From contig DASXRU010000206.1 in assembly GCA_036506395.1 (NCBI GenBank), positions 1-59,788 of the forward strand: a DNA stretch of 59,788 nucleotides, given 5' to 3'. Each line of letters opens with the position of its first letter. The first letter of the stretch is position 1. This document shows, piece after piece, positions 1-7,572 of this stretch. The position numbers and the translations under genes were made by a program. This DNA is from DASXRU01 sp036506395 (GTDB lineage: Bacteria; Acidobacteriota; Blastocatellia; Pyrinomonadales; Pyrinomonadaceae). The notes beneath the pieces were generated by a model. It was not told the DNA's origin. It did not search any database and saw only the letters and a list, made by a program, of their open reading frames with translations.

Positions 1-6
1 ATTGAC

Positions 7-606
7 TCAACTCGCGAACTTCTTGTAGCTGGCCCAGAGCCGCGTGACTTTTAGCCGGTACTCAACCAATTCCCGGCTTACCTCGAAATGCCGCGCAATC
101 TCCTGGGAGCTCTTGCCGCTGAGCATGAGGCGTCGCAGCATGGTGTAGGGAACCAGCGCTGCCGCTCCGATGGCATACGCGGCTTCTTCGTCCGCCTGGT
201 TGTATTCGCGGGCAATGGTGCGACCCCGCTTGTCTCGCCCAACCACAGCCAGACGGTTTGCTTTGTGCCCAAGAAAGACGTGGCAAACCTCTTCCATCAA
301 GGTGGCCCGGTTTCGCCGGCGTCCGTGCGTAGGATTCAGAATCACGATGCGCCAACCGTTAGGAAGTGGATTAGCGCAAGCCCCACCCGACCATTTGTTC
401 GCGGCTTCACCCAGGAGGTGATCCCGAGTTTCGTTCGTGAGGCCGTCTATTTGCTGGAAATCAACCACCAGTAATTTTGCGAAGCGCGCCAGGGCAAAGG
501 GATCCAGAGCTTCGTTCTCGTCCACCCGGGCGAAATCCCTGAGGGCCAGCGCCCGCAACTCAAACTGGCGTCTTTTCTGCGTCGGAGGCAGAAGCAAGCC
601 ATTCAT
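7..606 (-). CDS. ImmA/IrrE-family metallopeptidase-like protein with altered zinc motif
   Basis: A 199-residue protein resembling the ImmA/IrrE (M78) family, which cleaves or inactivates partner XRE repressors. The family motif HExxH appears around residue 105 as EEVCH inside LMEEVCHVFLGH, so the first zinc histidine is replaced by Glu while the second His and the LGH that follows are kept. The downstream third-ligand region (DEEAAYAIGAAALVP) is also kept, as is the C-terminal helical segment with an IARHFEVSRELVEYRL pattern. It lies 35 nt downstream of the XRE gene on the same strand, the usual order for regulator/protease pairs. Whether it is proteolytic is uncertain because of the His-to-Glu change. 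It could be a non-catalytic sensor or a member of a divergent subfamily. Confidence 0.75.
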   Translation of the reverse strand: MNGLLLPPTQKRRQFELRALALRDFARVDENEALDPFALARFAKLLVVDFQQIDGLTNETRDHLLGEAANKWSGGACANPLPNGWRIVILNPTHGRRRNRATLMEEVCHVFLGHKANRLAVVGRDKRGRTIAREYNQADEEAAYAIGAAALVPYTMLRRLMLSGKSSQEIARHFEVSRELVEYRLKVTRLWASYKKFAS

Positions 607-641
607 TGATTCATTATAGATGTTATTCGGTGACTACAGGA

Positions 642-1055
642 TCAGCGGCGCTTGCGCGAGGGTTTTTCACCAGTGCGGCTGAACTGGGTATATGCGACGC
701 GAAATAACTCCGAGAGCGCTTTGGCCGTTTCCGGAGTAAGGTTCCGATCGGCCCGCAGATGCGCCTCTACGATTTCCGGAGTTGATTCATGAGGGAAATA
801 AACCACCGCTTCTGTCCCGTCGTCGTCATGCTGCCGGGCAGCCATAATGCGATCGAGCGGGACGTCGAGCCACGCAGTCAGCCGCGCAATATTTTCCGCA
901 TCGGGTTTGCCCGTGCCGTTTTCAATGCGGGAAAGGGTGGAGGCGGAAACGCCGGTCTGATCCGCAACATCCCGCAGGCTCAATCCCTGTTCTTCGCGAC
1001 GGCGCTTCACGGCTCGACCCAACTCGCTCGTGTTCACCAGATTCTTGTGCGGCAT
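642..1055 (-). CDS. XRE-family transcriptional regulator
   Basis: A 137-residue DNA-binding protein. An XRE/Cro helix-turn-helix occupies about residues 10-65 (ELGRAVKRRREEQGLSLRD, then GVSASTLSRIENG). The C-terminal part has no recognised domain and ends in a basic tail (KPSRKRR). A good ribosome binding site (AAAGGAG) lies about 7 nt before the ATG. It is followed by the ImmA/IrrE-like gene, so the two probably form an operon in which the second protein senses a signal and relieves repression by this one. Targets, including possible autoregulation, cannot be read from the sequence. Confidence 0.85.
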   Translation of the reverse strand: MPHKNLVNTSELGRAVKRRREEQGLSLRDVADQTGVSASTLSRIENGTGKPDAENIARLTAWLDVPLDRIMAARQHDDDGTEAVVYFPHESTPEIVEAHLRADRNLTPETAKALSELFRVAYTQFSRTGEKPSRKRR

Positions 1056-1136
1056 GGGCAGACTCCTTTCGCCTAATCCTAATTCCGGCTTCGGCAGACT
1101 CTATCACGTCTCTGGTTTTAGAGGCAAGACTTTGTT

Positions 1137-1166
1137 TTATCACTGCAACACCCTGCTATGCTGCAA
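1137..1166 (-). promoter_or_regulatory. Possible sigma-70-type promoter of the XRE/ImmA pair
   Basis: Reading leftward, TTGCAG (1166-1161) is followed after 18 nt by TGATAA (1142-1137), about 80 nt before the XRE start codon. The match to the -35/-10 consensus is moderate. It is the best candidate in the short region between the S41 terminator and the XRE gene. Confidence 0.3.
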
Positions 1167-1193
1167 TTTTCCAAACGAACACACTACAAATGG

Positions 1194-1226
1194 AAAGGCC
1201 GCTTCCATTCAGGAAGCGACCTTTTT
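1194..1226 (-). terminator. Intrinsic terminator of the S41 protease gene
   Basis: The perfect stem CGCTTCC/GGAAGCG with a 5-nt loop is extended after one mismatch by AAAGG/CCTTT. It is bounded by an A-tract on one side and CTTTTT on the other, so it could act in both directions. It lies about 30 nt after the S41 stop codon. Confidence 0.7.
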
Positions 1227-1256
1227 AGCTAGTTAACCAATTGCCAAAGCGCCGCC

Positions 1257-3002
1257 CTACGGCTGAATGCGCGCCCGGCTGGCGCTCATGGCAAGCTCGC
1301 GAGCGCGAGGAACCACTTCCACGGCCTTCGCAACTTGCGGATCCTCCTTCACCAAAACCTGCAGCGCGGTAACACTGCCATAGGCTACGGTCACAATGTC
1401 CCACCTCAGCTGGGTTTCAATGTACGATCGGTTACGATCAAGTTGAGGAACGAGCGCCTTCCACGCTGGTTCTTTGGCGACGAAGTCCTTAAATGCCTTG
1501 AAGAGCGCTTCGGTTACCGGGAAATCCCCAGGCTGCAAGTGGTGACCAAACTCAATTGGCGCGTCCACGCGGTATTTGTCAAAGCCAGGTACGCGACCGT
1601 TTGCGACCTCGCGCGTGAAGAAAAATATTGGATGACGCAAACGGTTTTGCACCAGAGTCAGGCTGGTCTGCTTTACCGGCTCATCCGGCGTTATGCCGCC
1701 GCCACCATAAACCGGCCGGCCGGTATCTGTGCGGCTCTCCGGACCTGTCGGCTTCACTTGTTGATCCTTCTGATCCAGCCGGATCGTACCGCCGCGCGTG
1801 TAGTAATCGTAGAAGCCGCCATTCGAGTAGTCGCGCTGAATCAATCGTCCTGACGGAGTGAAGTATTTCGCGGAAGTAAGTGTCAACCCGGCTCCGTATT
1901 CCAGCGGAATAATGCTTTGAACCAGTCCCTTGCCGAAACTTGTCTCGCCCACAATCAGAGCCCGGTCATGATCCTGCATAGCGCCGGCAACAATCTCCGA
2001 AGCCGAGGCAGTATTTTCGTTCACCAGGATCACCAGAGGAGTTTGATCCGGGTCATTGTTTCCCGACTTATAAATGTGGTCGTTGAGTCCATTGCGCCCC
2101 TTTTGGGTCAGAATCAATTTGCCGCTCGGCAGGAACGCCTCGGCCACATGGATTGCCTGCTCCAGGAACCCACCGGGGTTATTTCGCAGGTCGAGCACCA
2201 GGGATGTCATGCCCTTCGAATGAAGCTCGTCCAGCTTTGCCTGCAGCTCGTCCGCAGTTGTGTAATTAAAGCCGTGGGTCATGTCGATATAGCCAACCCC
2301 GGGCCGAATCATGTACGCGTCGGGGACCGAAGGCTGCGGCACCGCATCGCGCGTAATCTCGACGGTCTCGGTCTTTCCGTTGCCGGCCCGCGCCACCGTT
2401 ATCTTCACCACAGTTCCGCGGGGCCCGCGTATTTTGTCGCGAACTTCGAGCGAACCTTTGCCACGCATCTTAATGCCATCGACTTCATCGATGCGGTCAC
2501 CAAAGCGCAGCCCGGCGCGGGCGGCGGGCGAATTCTCAAAAGTTGCCGCAACGTACGTATCAGTCTGGTCGCCCATGGTGTAGTTCTGAATGGAGGCGCC
2601 AATGCCGTAGTACTCCGAACGCTGATCCGTTTTCATCTCATCGAACTCTTCCTTGTCGTAGTAGTTCGAATGCGGATCGAGCGATCGCAGCATGCCAATG
2701 ATTGACGACTTGAAAACGTTGTTATAGTCGAGTTTCTTACCGTCGATGTAATTCTCCTGAATTACGGTAAGAGCTTCGCTGAAATCCTGCTCGACGACGG
2801 CCGTGGGGTCGGTGGCTGACCGGGGGCGCGAAATCCGGCGGCCAGGTGTGGCCGGTACGGGCGCCGTGGTCTTGCCGGTAGTAGAAGTGCTGCCGGTTTG
2901 TCCCGGAGCTTGATCACGTTTTTGCTGGGCAATTACGAAAGCTGGGAGGGAGAGCGCGACGAGGATGAGCGCCAGAAGCGCCGAAGTGAATCTATTCTTC
3001 AC
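1257..3002 (-). CDS. S41 family C-terminal processing peptidase
   Basis: An exported serine protease of the CtpA/Prc family, about 581 residues. The start chosen is the GTG at 3002, because AAAAGAGG precedes it and the protein then begins directly with a signal peptide (KNRFTSALLALILVALSLPAF). The open frame extends upstream, but that part lacks signal features. A PDZ domain lies at about 135-215 and the S41 core at about 235-410. The catalytic Ser sits in NTASASEIV (about residue 333) and the Lys in FGKGLVQS (about 357), the usual spacing for the Ser/Lys dyad. A low-complexity Pro/Thr stretch follows the signal peptide. The family degrades or trims periplasmic proteins after PDZ recognition of C-termini. 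The particular substrate is unknown. Confidence 0.92.
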   Translation of the reverse strand: MKNRFTSALLALILVALSLPAFVIAQQKRDQAPGQTGSTSTTGKTTAPVPATPGRRISRPRSATDPTAVVEQDFSEALTVIQENYIDGKKLDYNNVFKSSIIGMLRSLDPHSNYYDKEEFDEMKTDQRSEYYGIGASIQNYTMGDQTDTYVAATFENSPAARAGLRFGDRIDEVDGIKMRGKGSLEVRDKIRGPRGTVVKITVARAGNGKTETVEITRDAVPQPSVPDAYMIRPGVGYIDMTHGFNYTTADELQAKLDELHSKGMTSLVLDLRNNPGGFLEQAIHVAEAFLPSGKLILTQKGRNGLNDHIYKSGNNDPDQTPLVILVNENTASASEIVAGAMQDHDRALIVGETSFGKGLVQSIIPLEYGAGLTLTSAKYFTPSGRLIQRDYSNGGFYDYYTRGGTIRLDQKDQQVKPTGPESRTDTGRPVYGGGGITPDEPVKQTSLTLVQNRLRHPIFFFTREVANGRVPGFDKYRVDAPIEFGHHLQPGDFPVTEALFKAFKDFVAKEPAWKALVPQLDRNRSYIETQLRWDIVTVAYGSVTALQVLVKEDPQVAKAVEVVPRARELAMSASRARIQP

Positions 3003-3126
3003 GAAAACCTCTTTTAGAATGCCAAATTTAAATCGCAGCCGCGTCAAGGATTTAGCTTGCACGGCCAAAGCCGAGTTTCGTAATACTAACGGATGCTGTC
3101 GTCGCGAGCAAGGTTGCAATTCGAAA

Positions 3127-3187
3127 GTAGCACTGGCTCAAGTCTGCGGTAGTGGGAGAGCCCTTCACAGACTAAAGTCTGTGCTAC
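3127..3187. repeat. Composite palindrome between S41 and kdsC
   Basis: The inner perfect palindrome CACAGACTAAAGTCTGTG (3166-3183, 8-bp arms) is enclosed by an outer inverted pair, GTAGCAC (3127-3133) and GTGCTAC (3181-3187). It lies downstream of kdsC and upstream of the S41 gene. It resembles a dispersed non-coding hairpin element, although this window shows only one complete copy. Confidence 0.55.
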
Positions 3188-3199
3188 TCAAAGTGGACT

Positions 3200-3742
3200 T
3201 CATCCCTTAATATACCGGGCCATGAGTTCTGCCCAACGTCCTTGCGCCTTCAGGATCAGCTCGGCCACTTCGCGTATCGCACCGTGGCCACCCCGGGCCG
3301 CTGTCACATAGTGGGCGGCGTCAAGGGTTTCCGCCGCCGCATCGGCCACTGCCACTGCCAATTCCGCGCGCTGCATCAGGGGTATGTCCGTGACGTCATC
3401 ACCCACAAAGGCAACTTCCGACTCGGAGATTTGTTCTGACGCCAGCAACTCTTCGAAGTCTTTGATCTTATCCAGTGAATTCTGGATCACCAGGCTGATT
3501 CCCAGATCGCGCGCCCGGCGCACCGTGGCGGTGGAGGTCCTGCCGGAAATGATTCCGGTTTTCAGTCCAGCCCGGTGCAGCAACACTATGCCGTGGCCGT
3601 CACGCACGTTGAAGGTCTTCTGTTCATCGCCATTCTCCAGCAGCATCAGCCGGCCATCCGTCAACACGCCATCGCAATCCATCAAAAGGAGCTTGATTCG
3701 CGCGGCGCGTCGCTCGATTGCAGCAAAATCTTCCATCGTCAA
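3200..3742 (-). CDS. kdsC: 3-deoxy-D-manno-octulosonate 8-phosphate phosphatase
   Basis: A 180-residue HAD-superfamily (subclass C0, KdsC-type) phosphatase that removes the phosphate from Kdo-8-phosphate in the cytoplasm, the third step of CMP-Kdo synthesis for lipopolysaccharide. The nucleophile motif MDCDGVLTDGR starts at residue 21, with the two Asp of DxD at 22 and 24. The motif with the conserved acidic pair is GDDVTDIPLM. The length fits the family (about 170-190). Two ATG codons lie 6 nt apart at the start and the choice is not resolved. kdsA lies two genes upstream on the same strand and kdsB lies further up, which supports the assignment. A GACAGACA palindrome sits just upstream. Confidence 0.93.
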   Translation of the reverse strand: MTMEDFAAIERRAARIKLLLMDCDGVLTDGRLMLLENGDEQKTFNVRDGHGIVLLHRAGLKTGIISGRTSTATVRRARDLGISLVIQNSLDKIKDFEELLASEQISESEVAFVGDDVTDIPLMQRAELAVAVADAAAETLDAAHYVTAARGGHGAIREVAELILKAQGRWAELMARYIKG

Positions 3743-3750
3743 AATATTTA

Positions 3751-3770
3751 GACAGACAGGAATGTCTGTC
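3751..3770. repeat. Perfect palindrome with GGAA loop
   Basis: GACAGACAGGAATGTCTGTC has 8-bp arms and a GGAA loop, and it directly abuts the stop codon of the M1-like gene. Related sequences with a core CAGGCATTCCTGCCTG occur at 21193-21212 and, as a half copy, at about 52866-52880. This suggests a dispersed hairpin family rather than a simple terminator, since no T-tract follows. Confidence 0.55.
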
Positions 3771-6056
3771 CTACCTGACTTCGAAAAACTCGATACCGCC
3801 GAGCTTCCAGCTTCCTCCCACCCGGACCAGAATCAACACGGCCGTCCCGGCGCGATCTTTCCCTAGTTCGCGCGCACTAATGGTCACGTCAGCGGCCAGC
3901 CGATTCGCATCCAGTTGTTCCGTGCGCAGCACCGTGGTCTGCCATATCTCCGGCTGGGTCCCTACGACGCCCCTGGTAAACTTCACCAGCTCACCCGGTA
4001 CCGTCAACGCATCCATTTCTGCTTTCTTGCCGCTTTTGATTGCCTGGTCGAACTGCGCGATGAAGGCCCGCGCGGATTCATCGACTGGCGGCGCTGTCTT
4101 TGCCGCTGCCTCGGCGCGAATTCGTCCGTCGCGCGCGGCCAGCGTTGATCCGTAAACGGCGTCCGCGCGCACGGCCTCGTTGAAGCGCTGAGCAGCTTCG
4201 GCTGCTTGCCCTCGGCGCATGCTTATTTCCGCCAGGCCAATGTTGGCCCACGCCAGCGTGGCGGGCATTGGCAGAGGATCTTCCAATGCCAGACGAAACT
4301 CTTTCTCTGCGTCGTTGATCTTGTTTTGTGCCAATTGCGCGCGAGCCAGGAGTATTCGTGCCTCCTGCATTTGCGGCGAGGATCCCAGTATCTCCTGTGC
4401 AGCTGCTTCCGCGCGTACGTACTGTTGAGCATCAAACAGACGGCCGGTATCGGCCAGTGGGTTCTCACTTAGGTTTGTGCGGGGAGCGATGTCATTCGCG
4501 AAATCTAGTTGCGGATAAAGCTTTTCCGGATCCACTTCGGCTCGCACTACCCGGGAAGCAGTCTTGAAAACAGCCTCGGCAAAATTGCGTGACGGAATTG
4601 TCGTCTCCGTCGTCAACCGCTCGCCGCGATCGGTGGTGGCTGCAATGGGCACAACCGCATCAACTGAACCAAGGTTGCGCAGGGCAACAACCCAATCTCC
4701 GCCACGCAGTTGCGGAATTCCGATCATTAAATCGAGATCGGTGGGTTGATCCAACTCCTGATCGAGAATGTTTTTTAGCGTGGCCCCGCCACGTTCTGCC
4801 AGGGCCGCGCGCGTCGCCGCCAGCGTCAGCCCGTTCGGATCGCCTTTCGCACTTTGCAGGAGGGCCCGTACCACTCCCTGAAAAGTGTCGCGGCCCAGCA
4901 AATGCTCCGCGAGTCTGAAGACCATGGCGCCTTTGTTAGCAACTGAGCTGAAGTACGTATCATCCACCGGCGTGGTGCGGGAAAGCGGCGCATCTCGTTT
5001 GGCAACGGCTGCATAAGCCAATCGTTGGCGCGCTCGCTCAGCTTCCGCTGTCTGGATCCCGAACTGCTTTTCGAGAAATGAAGTCGCCATAAAACGAGTC
5101 AGACCCTCGCGCAGTACACCATTGCCTTCGCCGCGCACCGGGGTGGCTGCGCCGATCCACAGTCTGGCAACCGATTCGGCAACAAACAGTGCCGTACCTG
5201 AATCGATCTTGCCGCGGCGAAAGGCGCCCACATCCAACAGCATGGTGCCGGCATCATTGAATCCCGCCCCGCGCGTAGCGCCGACAAGCCGCACTGGAAC
5301 GTCCGGCGCCGCTCCCAGAAGTTGGGTATAAAACGAACGCGCGTTGGCGGCCAGCGATATCAAAGCCAGCGCTTGCTTGCGTTCGTCGGCGCTTGCGCCT
5401 TTTGCGATTAGCGCATTAACTCCGCGCGCCTCCGCGGTTCCCGCAATGATCTCCCAGTTTCCAGTCAGGAAAAACGGTTGGCCGTTTAGCGTCTGTTCAA
5501 ATACGCCCGGAGACTTTTCTACTCCGGATGAAACGACGTTTTCGCCGTTGACCGTCAAACGAAACGGAGCATAGTCAGCGCCTCGAACCGCAAATAAAGT
5601 ATTAGGCGACGGATACCAGAACGAGAGCGGTAGAAATTGCGATCCAGCGGGCGAAATCGCGGAGAGTCCCGCATTCTCTTCAACTGGTAAGCGATAATCC
5701 AGCGTGACGGTAACGCTTCCATCCGGCGCCACCGGCGACGGCAGCGTAGCCGTGGGCCGCGAGAGATTTCGCTCAGGAGCAATGCGAAAGTTCGCGTTCG
5801 CTCCATTGACTGAGGCAGTCTTGATCTCAGCTTTGGAACTTATGCGGAAGCTGACGGTCGAGCCTGAGCCGCGGCCTACGTTCCGCAAAGTTAAGGTGGC
5901 ACGCGCGTTAAGAAAACGATCATTGCCCAGTCCGCTGACTGCAATATCGAAGTTCGTAACCTGCCATACGGCCCGCAAGTCATCCTGGGCCCGCGCCGCC
6001 GGAGAAAAAAGAACCAGCACGAAGATGCAAAGAAGAGGGCGTTGAAGGATTCTCAT
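3771..6056 (-). CDS. M1-like pseudopeptidase with TPR and C-terminal NTF2-like region
   Basis: A 761-residue exported protein. Residues 1-23 form a signal peptide (ending ARAQ). Residues 25-200 resemble the N-terminal beta domain of M1 aminopeptidases. Residues 210-430 resemble the gluzincin catalytic domain, but the HExxH zinc motif reads AESVA at 293-297 (context LFVAESVARLWIG, aligned to the family's HELAHQWFG), so both zinc histidines are gone. The downstream Glu motif survives as REGLT near 317. Two or more TPR-like helical repeats lie at about 540-650 (QYVRAEAAAQEILG, then INDAEKEFRLALEDP). The last 95 residues look like a small alpha/beta fold of the NTF2/SnoaL type. It is probably a periplasmic scaffold or binding protein. 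It sits between kdsA and kdsC, but a link to Kdo metabolism is not shown. Confidence 0.75.
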   Translation of the reverse strand: MRILQRPLLCIFVLVLFSPAARAQDDLRAVWQVTNFDIAVSGLGNDRFLNARATLTLRNVGRGSGSTVSFRISSKAEIKTASVNGANANFRIAPERNLSRPTATLPSPVAPDGSVTVTLDYRLPVEENAGLSAISPAGSQFLPLSFWYPSPNTLFAVRGADYAPFRLTVNGENVVSSGVEKSPGVFEQTLNGQPFFLTGNWEIIAGTAEARGVNALIAKGASADERKQALALISLAANARSFYTQLLGAAPDVPVRLVGATRGAGFNDAGTMLLDVGAFRRGKIDSGTALFVAESVARLWIGAATPVRGEGNGVLREGLTRFMATSFLEKQFGIQTAEAERARQRLAYAAVAKRDAPLSRTTPVDDTYFSSVANKGAMVFRLAEHLLGRDTFQGVVRALLQSAKGDPNGLTLAATRAALAERGGATLKNILDQELDQPTDLDLMIGIPQLRGGDWVVALRNLGSVDAVVPIAATTDRGERLTTETTIPSRNFAEAVFKTASRVVRAEVDPEKLYPQLDFANDIAPRTNLSENPLADTGRLFDAQQYVRAEAAAQEILGSSPQMQEARILLARAQLAQNKINDAEKEFRLALEDPLPMPATLAWANIGLAEISMRRGQAAEAAQRFNEAVRADAVYGSTLAARDGRIRAEAAAKTAPPVDESARAFIAQFDQAIKSGKKAEMDALTVPGELVKFTRGVVGTQPEIWQTTVLRTEQLDANRLAADVTISARELGKDRAGTAVLILVRVGGSWKLGGIEFFEVR

Positions 6057-6070
6057 GAGATAAAAAGCGC

Positions 6071-6128
6071 GTTAACAGTAAACCGCGAACTAGCGTTTAC
6101 GGTTCACGGTTCACAGTTCACAGTTTAC
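6071..6128. repeat. Heptamer tandem array with opposed arm (kdsA/M1-like gap)
   Basis: The units GTTTAC, GGTTCAC, GGTTCAC, AGTTCAC and AGTTTAC run head to tail at 6095-6128 (consensus RGTTYAC, period 7). A weaker opposite-strand arm (GTAAACC, GCGAACT) lies just to the left. The array contains the stop codon of kdsA (6118-6120), so the last codons of kdsA are built from repeat units. Confidence 0.7.
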
Positions 6129-6969
6129 GATTTCGGTTGTGATCAACGAGCGCGTGAATGTCCCGAAGCATTTTTAGTAAAGGACCCATGCGGTCAAGCG
6201 GCAGCATGTTTGGCCCATCTGACGGCGCTTGTTCAGGATGATCGTGCACCTCCATGAACACCGCATCAACTCCGCAAGCTACACCCGCGCGCGCGAGCGG
6301 TTCGATGTACTGTGACAAACCCCCGGTTGCATGCCCCAGGCCTCCGGGAAGCTGCAATGAATGGGTCACATCGTAAACGATCGGAACCCCAAATTCGCGC
6401 ATGATGGGAAACGAACGCATGTCCACAACAAGGTTGTTATAACCGAAACTAACGCCGCGCTCAGTCAAGAGAAGTTTCTCGCAACCGGCATTTTGGGCTT
6501 TTTCGATTATATTGCGCGCATCCTGCGGCGCCAGGAACTGACCCTTTTTTACATTCACGGCCCGGCCCGAGCGCGACGCTGCCACGATGAGGTCAGTCTG
6601 CCGCGAAAGAAAAGCCGGAATCTGCAGCACATCCGCCACCGCGGCCACAGCTTCGATCTGCGAGACGTCGTGGACATCGGTAAGCACCGGGACCTTCAAA
6701 TCAGCTTTGACGCACCTTAATACTTCAAGTCCCGCTTCCATCCCCAGGCCGCGAAAGCTTTTCACTGAAGAACGATTCGCTTTATCGAAAGACGACTTGA
6801 AAACAAAATCGAGCCCGGCATCCTGCGCTCGCGAGGCGCATTCCCGCGCCATCATCAACGCGTGCTCTTCGGATTCAATGACGCATGGACCGGCTATTAC
6901 GGTCAGGCGCCCATCGCCGAATGTCGCGTTGCCAACCTTGAAAGGCTTTGTCTTCAGTGACTCGTCCAT
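6118..6969 (-). CDS. kdsA: 2-dehydro-3-deoxyphosphooctonate aldolase (Kdo-8-phosphate synthase)
   Basis: A 283-residue cytoplasmic enzyme that condenses phosphoenolpyruvate with arabinose-5-phosphate to give Kdo-8-phosphate for lipopolysaccharide. Typical motifs are visible: VIAGPCVIES near residue 25, FKSSFDKANRSS near 58, VPVLTDVHD, and the C-terminal EVHDHPEQAPSDGPNMLPLD. Length and order fit the family. The extreme C-terminus (NRNRKL) is encoded inside a heptamer repeat array, so it is probably not conserved. The gene is followed by the M1-like gene and kdsC on the same strand. Confidence 0.96.
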   Translation of the reverse strand: MDESLKTKPFKVGNATFGDGRLTVIAGPCVIESEEHALMMARECASRAQDAGLDFVFKSSFDKANRSSVKSFRGLGMEAGLEVLRCVKADLKVPVLTDVHDVSQIEAVAAVADVLQIPAFLSRQTDLIVAASRSGRAVNVKKGQFLAPQDARNIIEKAQNAGCEKLLLTERGVSFGYNNLVVDMRSFPIMREFGVPIVYDVTHSLQLPGGLGHATGGLSQYIEPLARAGVACGVDAVFMEVHDHPEQAPSDGPNMLPLDRMGPLLKMLRDIHALVDHNRNRKL

Positions 6970-7061
6970 CTCAACTGTAAATGACGACTTCGAAATGATC
7001 TGACGGCGTTTAGAGAACGATCTGTGAAGTTACAGGGGCAGAAGGAAAACGTCCAGCCAGA

Positions 7062-7385
7062 TTAAGAGGAGCAGCGAGTCTTGAGCTTGGTTACCTTGGC
7101 GGGCCTCAGAGCTTTGCCCTGTTGGCAAATGCTGACTTCCACGATGGTGCCGGTTACCCGGTAAGCCGTGCCGACTTGTAAATTGCTGCCCGACACGATG
7201 CTGTACTTCTGATTGCCTTTAAAGGGCTTCAACACCAAACACTCGACACCTTCCCGCACACAGCCGCTGACCGTGATGGTCTGTTCCTGGCCGTGTGCTC
7301 TTCGCGATTTGTTCTTGTGGCCACGAGCCAAGCCGGCGCCGGCAAAGAGGAAGAGACATAAGACTGTAGAGATGAACCTTTTCAT
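7062..7385 (-). CDS. Small exported protein, unknown function
   Basis: About 107 residues. The start chosen is the ATG at 7385, because GGAGG lies 9 nt upstream and the product then begins with a signal peptide (KRFISTVLCLFLFAGAGLA). The in-frame ATG at 7403 would place the ribosome binding site inside the coding region. The mature part begins with a basic patch (HKNKSRR). The rest looks like a small beta-rich domain with three Cys (SGCVREGVECLVLK, then SICQQG) and a fourth near the C-terminus, reminiscent of small OB-fold or DUF5818-like periplasmic proteins. No function can be assigned. It lies between the Ser/Thr kinase gene and kdsA. Confidence 0.65.
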   Translation of the reverse strand: MKRFISTVLCLFLFAGAGLARGHKNKSRRAHGQEQTITVSGCVREGVECLVLKPFKGNQKYSIVSGSNLQVGTAYRVTGTIVEVSICQQGKALRPAKVTKLKTRCSS

Positions 7386-7572
7386 GATGAAGCCTCCGTT
7401 CAAAAGGTGAGTCTGGAAAACTATTCAAAGCGATCCTAGACTGCGTTGGATGCGAAAGCAAGGCTCTCCCCTTGCCTATTCCTTTACGCTTTCATACATG
7501 TTTGCGAACGGTCAGATACACGCTTTACGCAGTAGTCCAAAGAGGTTTCAGTTTGCGCGACAAAGAGCGGAT

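Noticed and set aside
1917..2705. Open frame of 262 codons on the plus strand
   Set aside because: It lies opposite the S41 protease gene, which has clear catalytic and PDZ motifs. The plus-strand product shows no family features.
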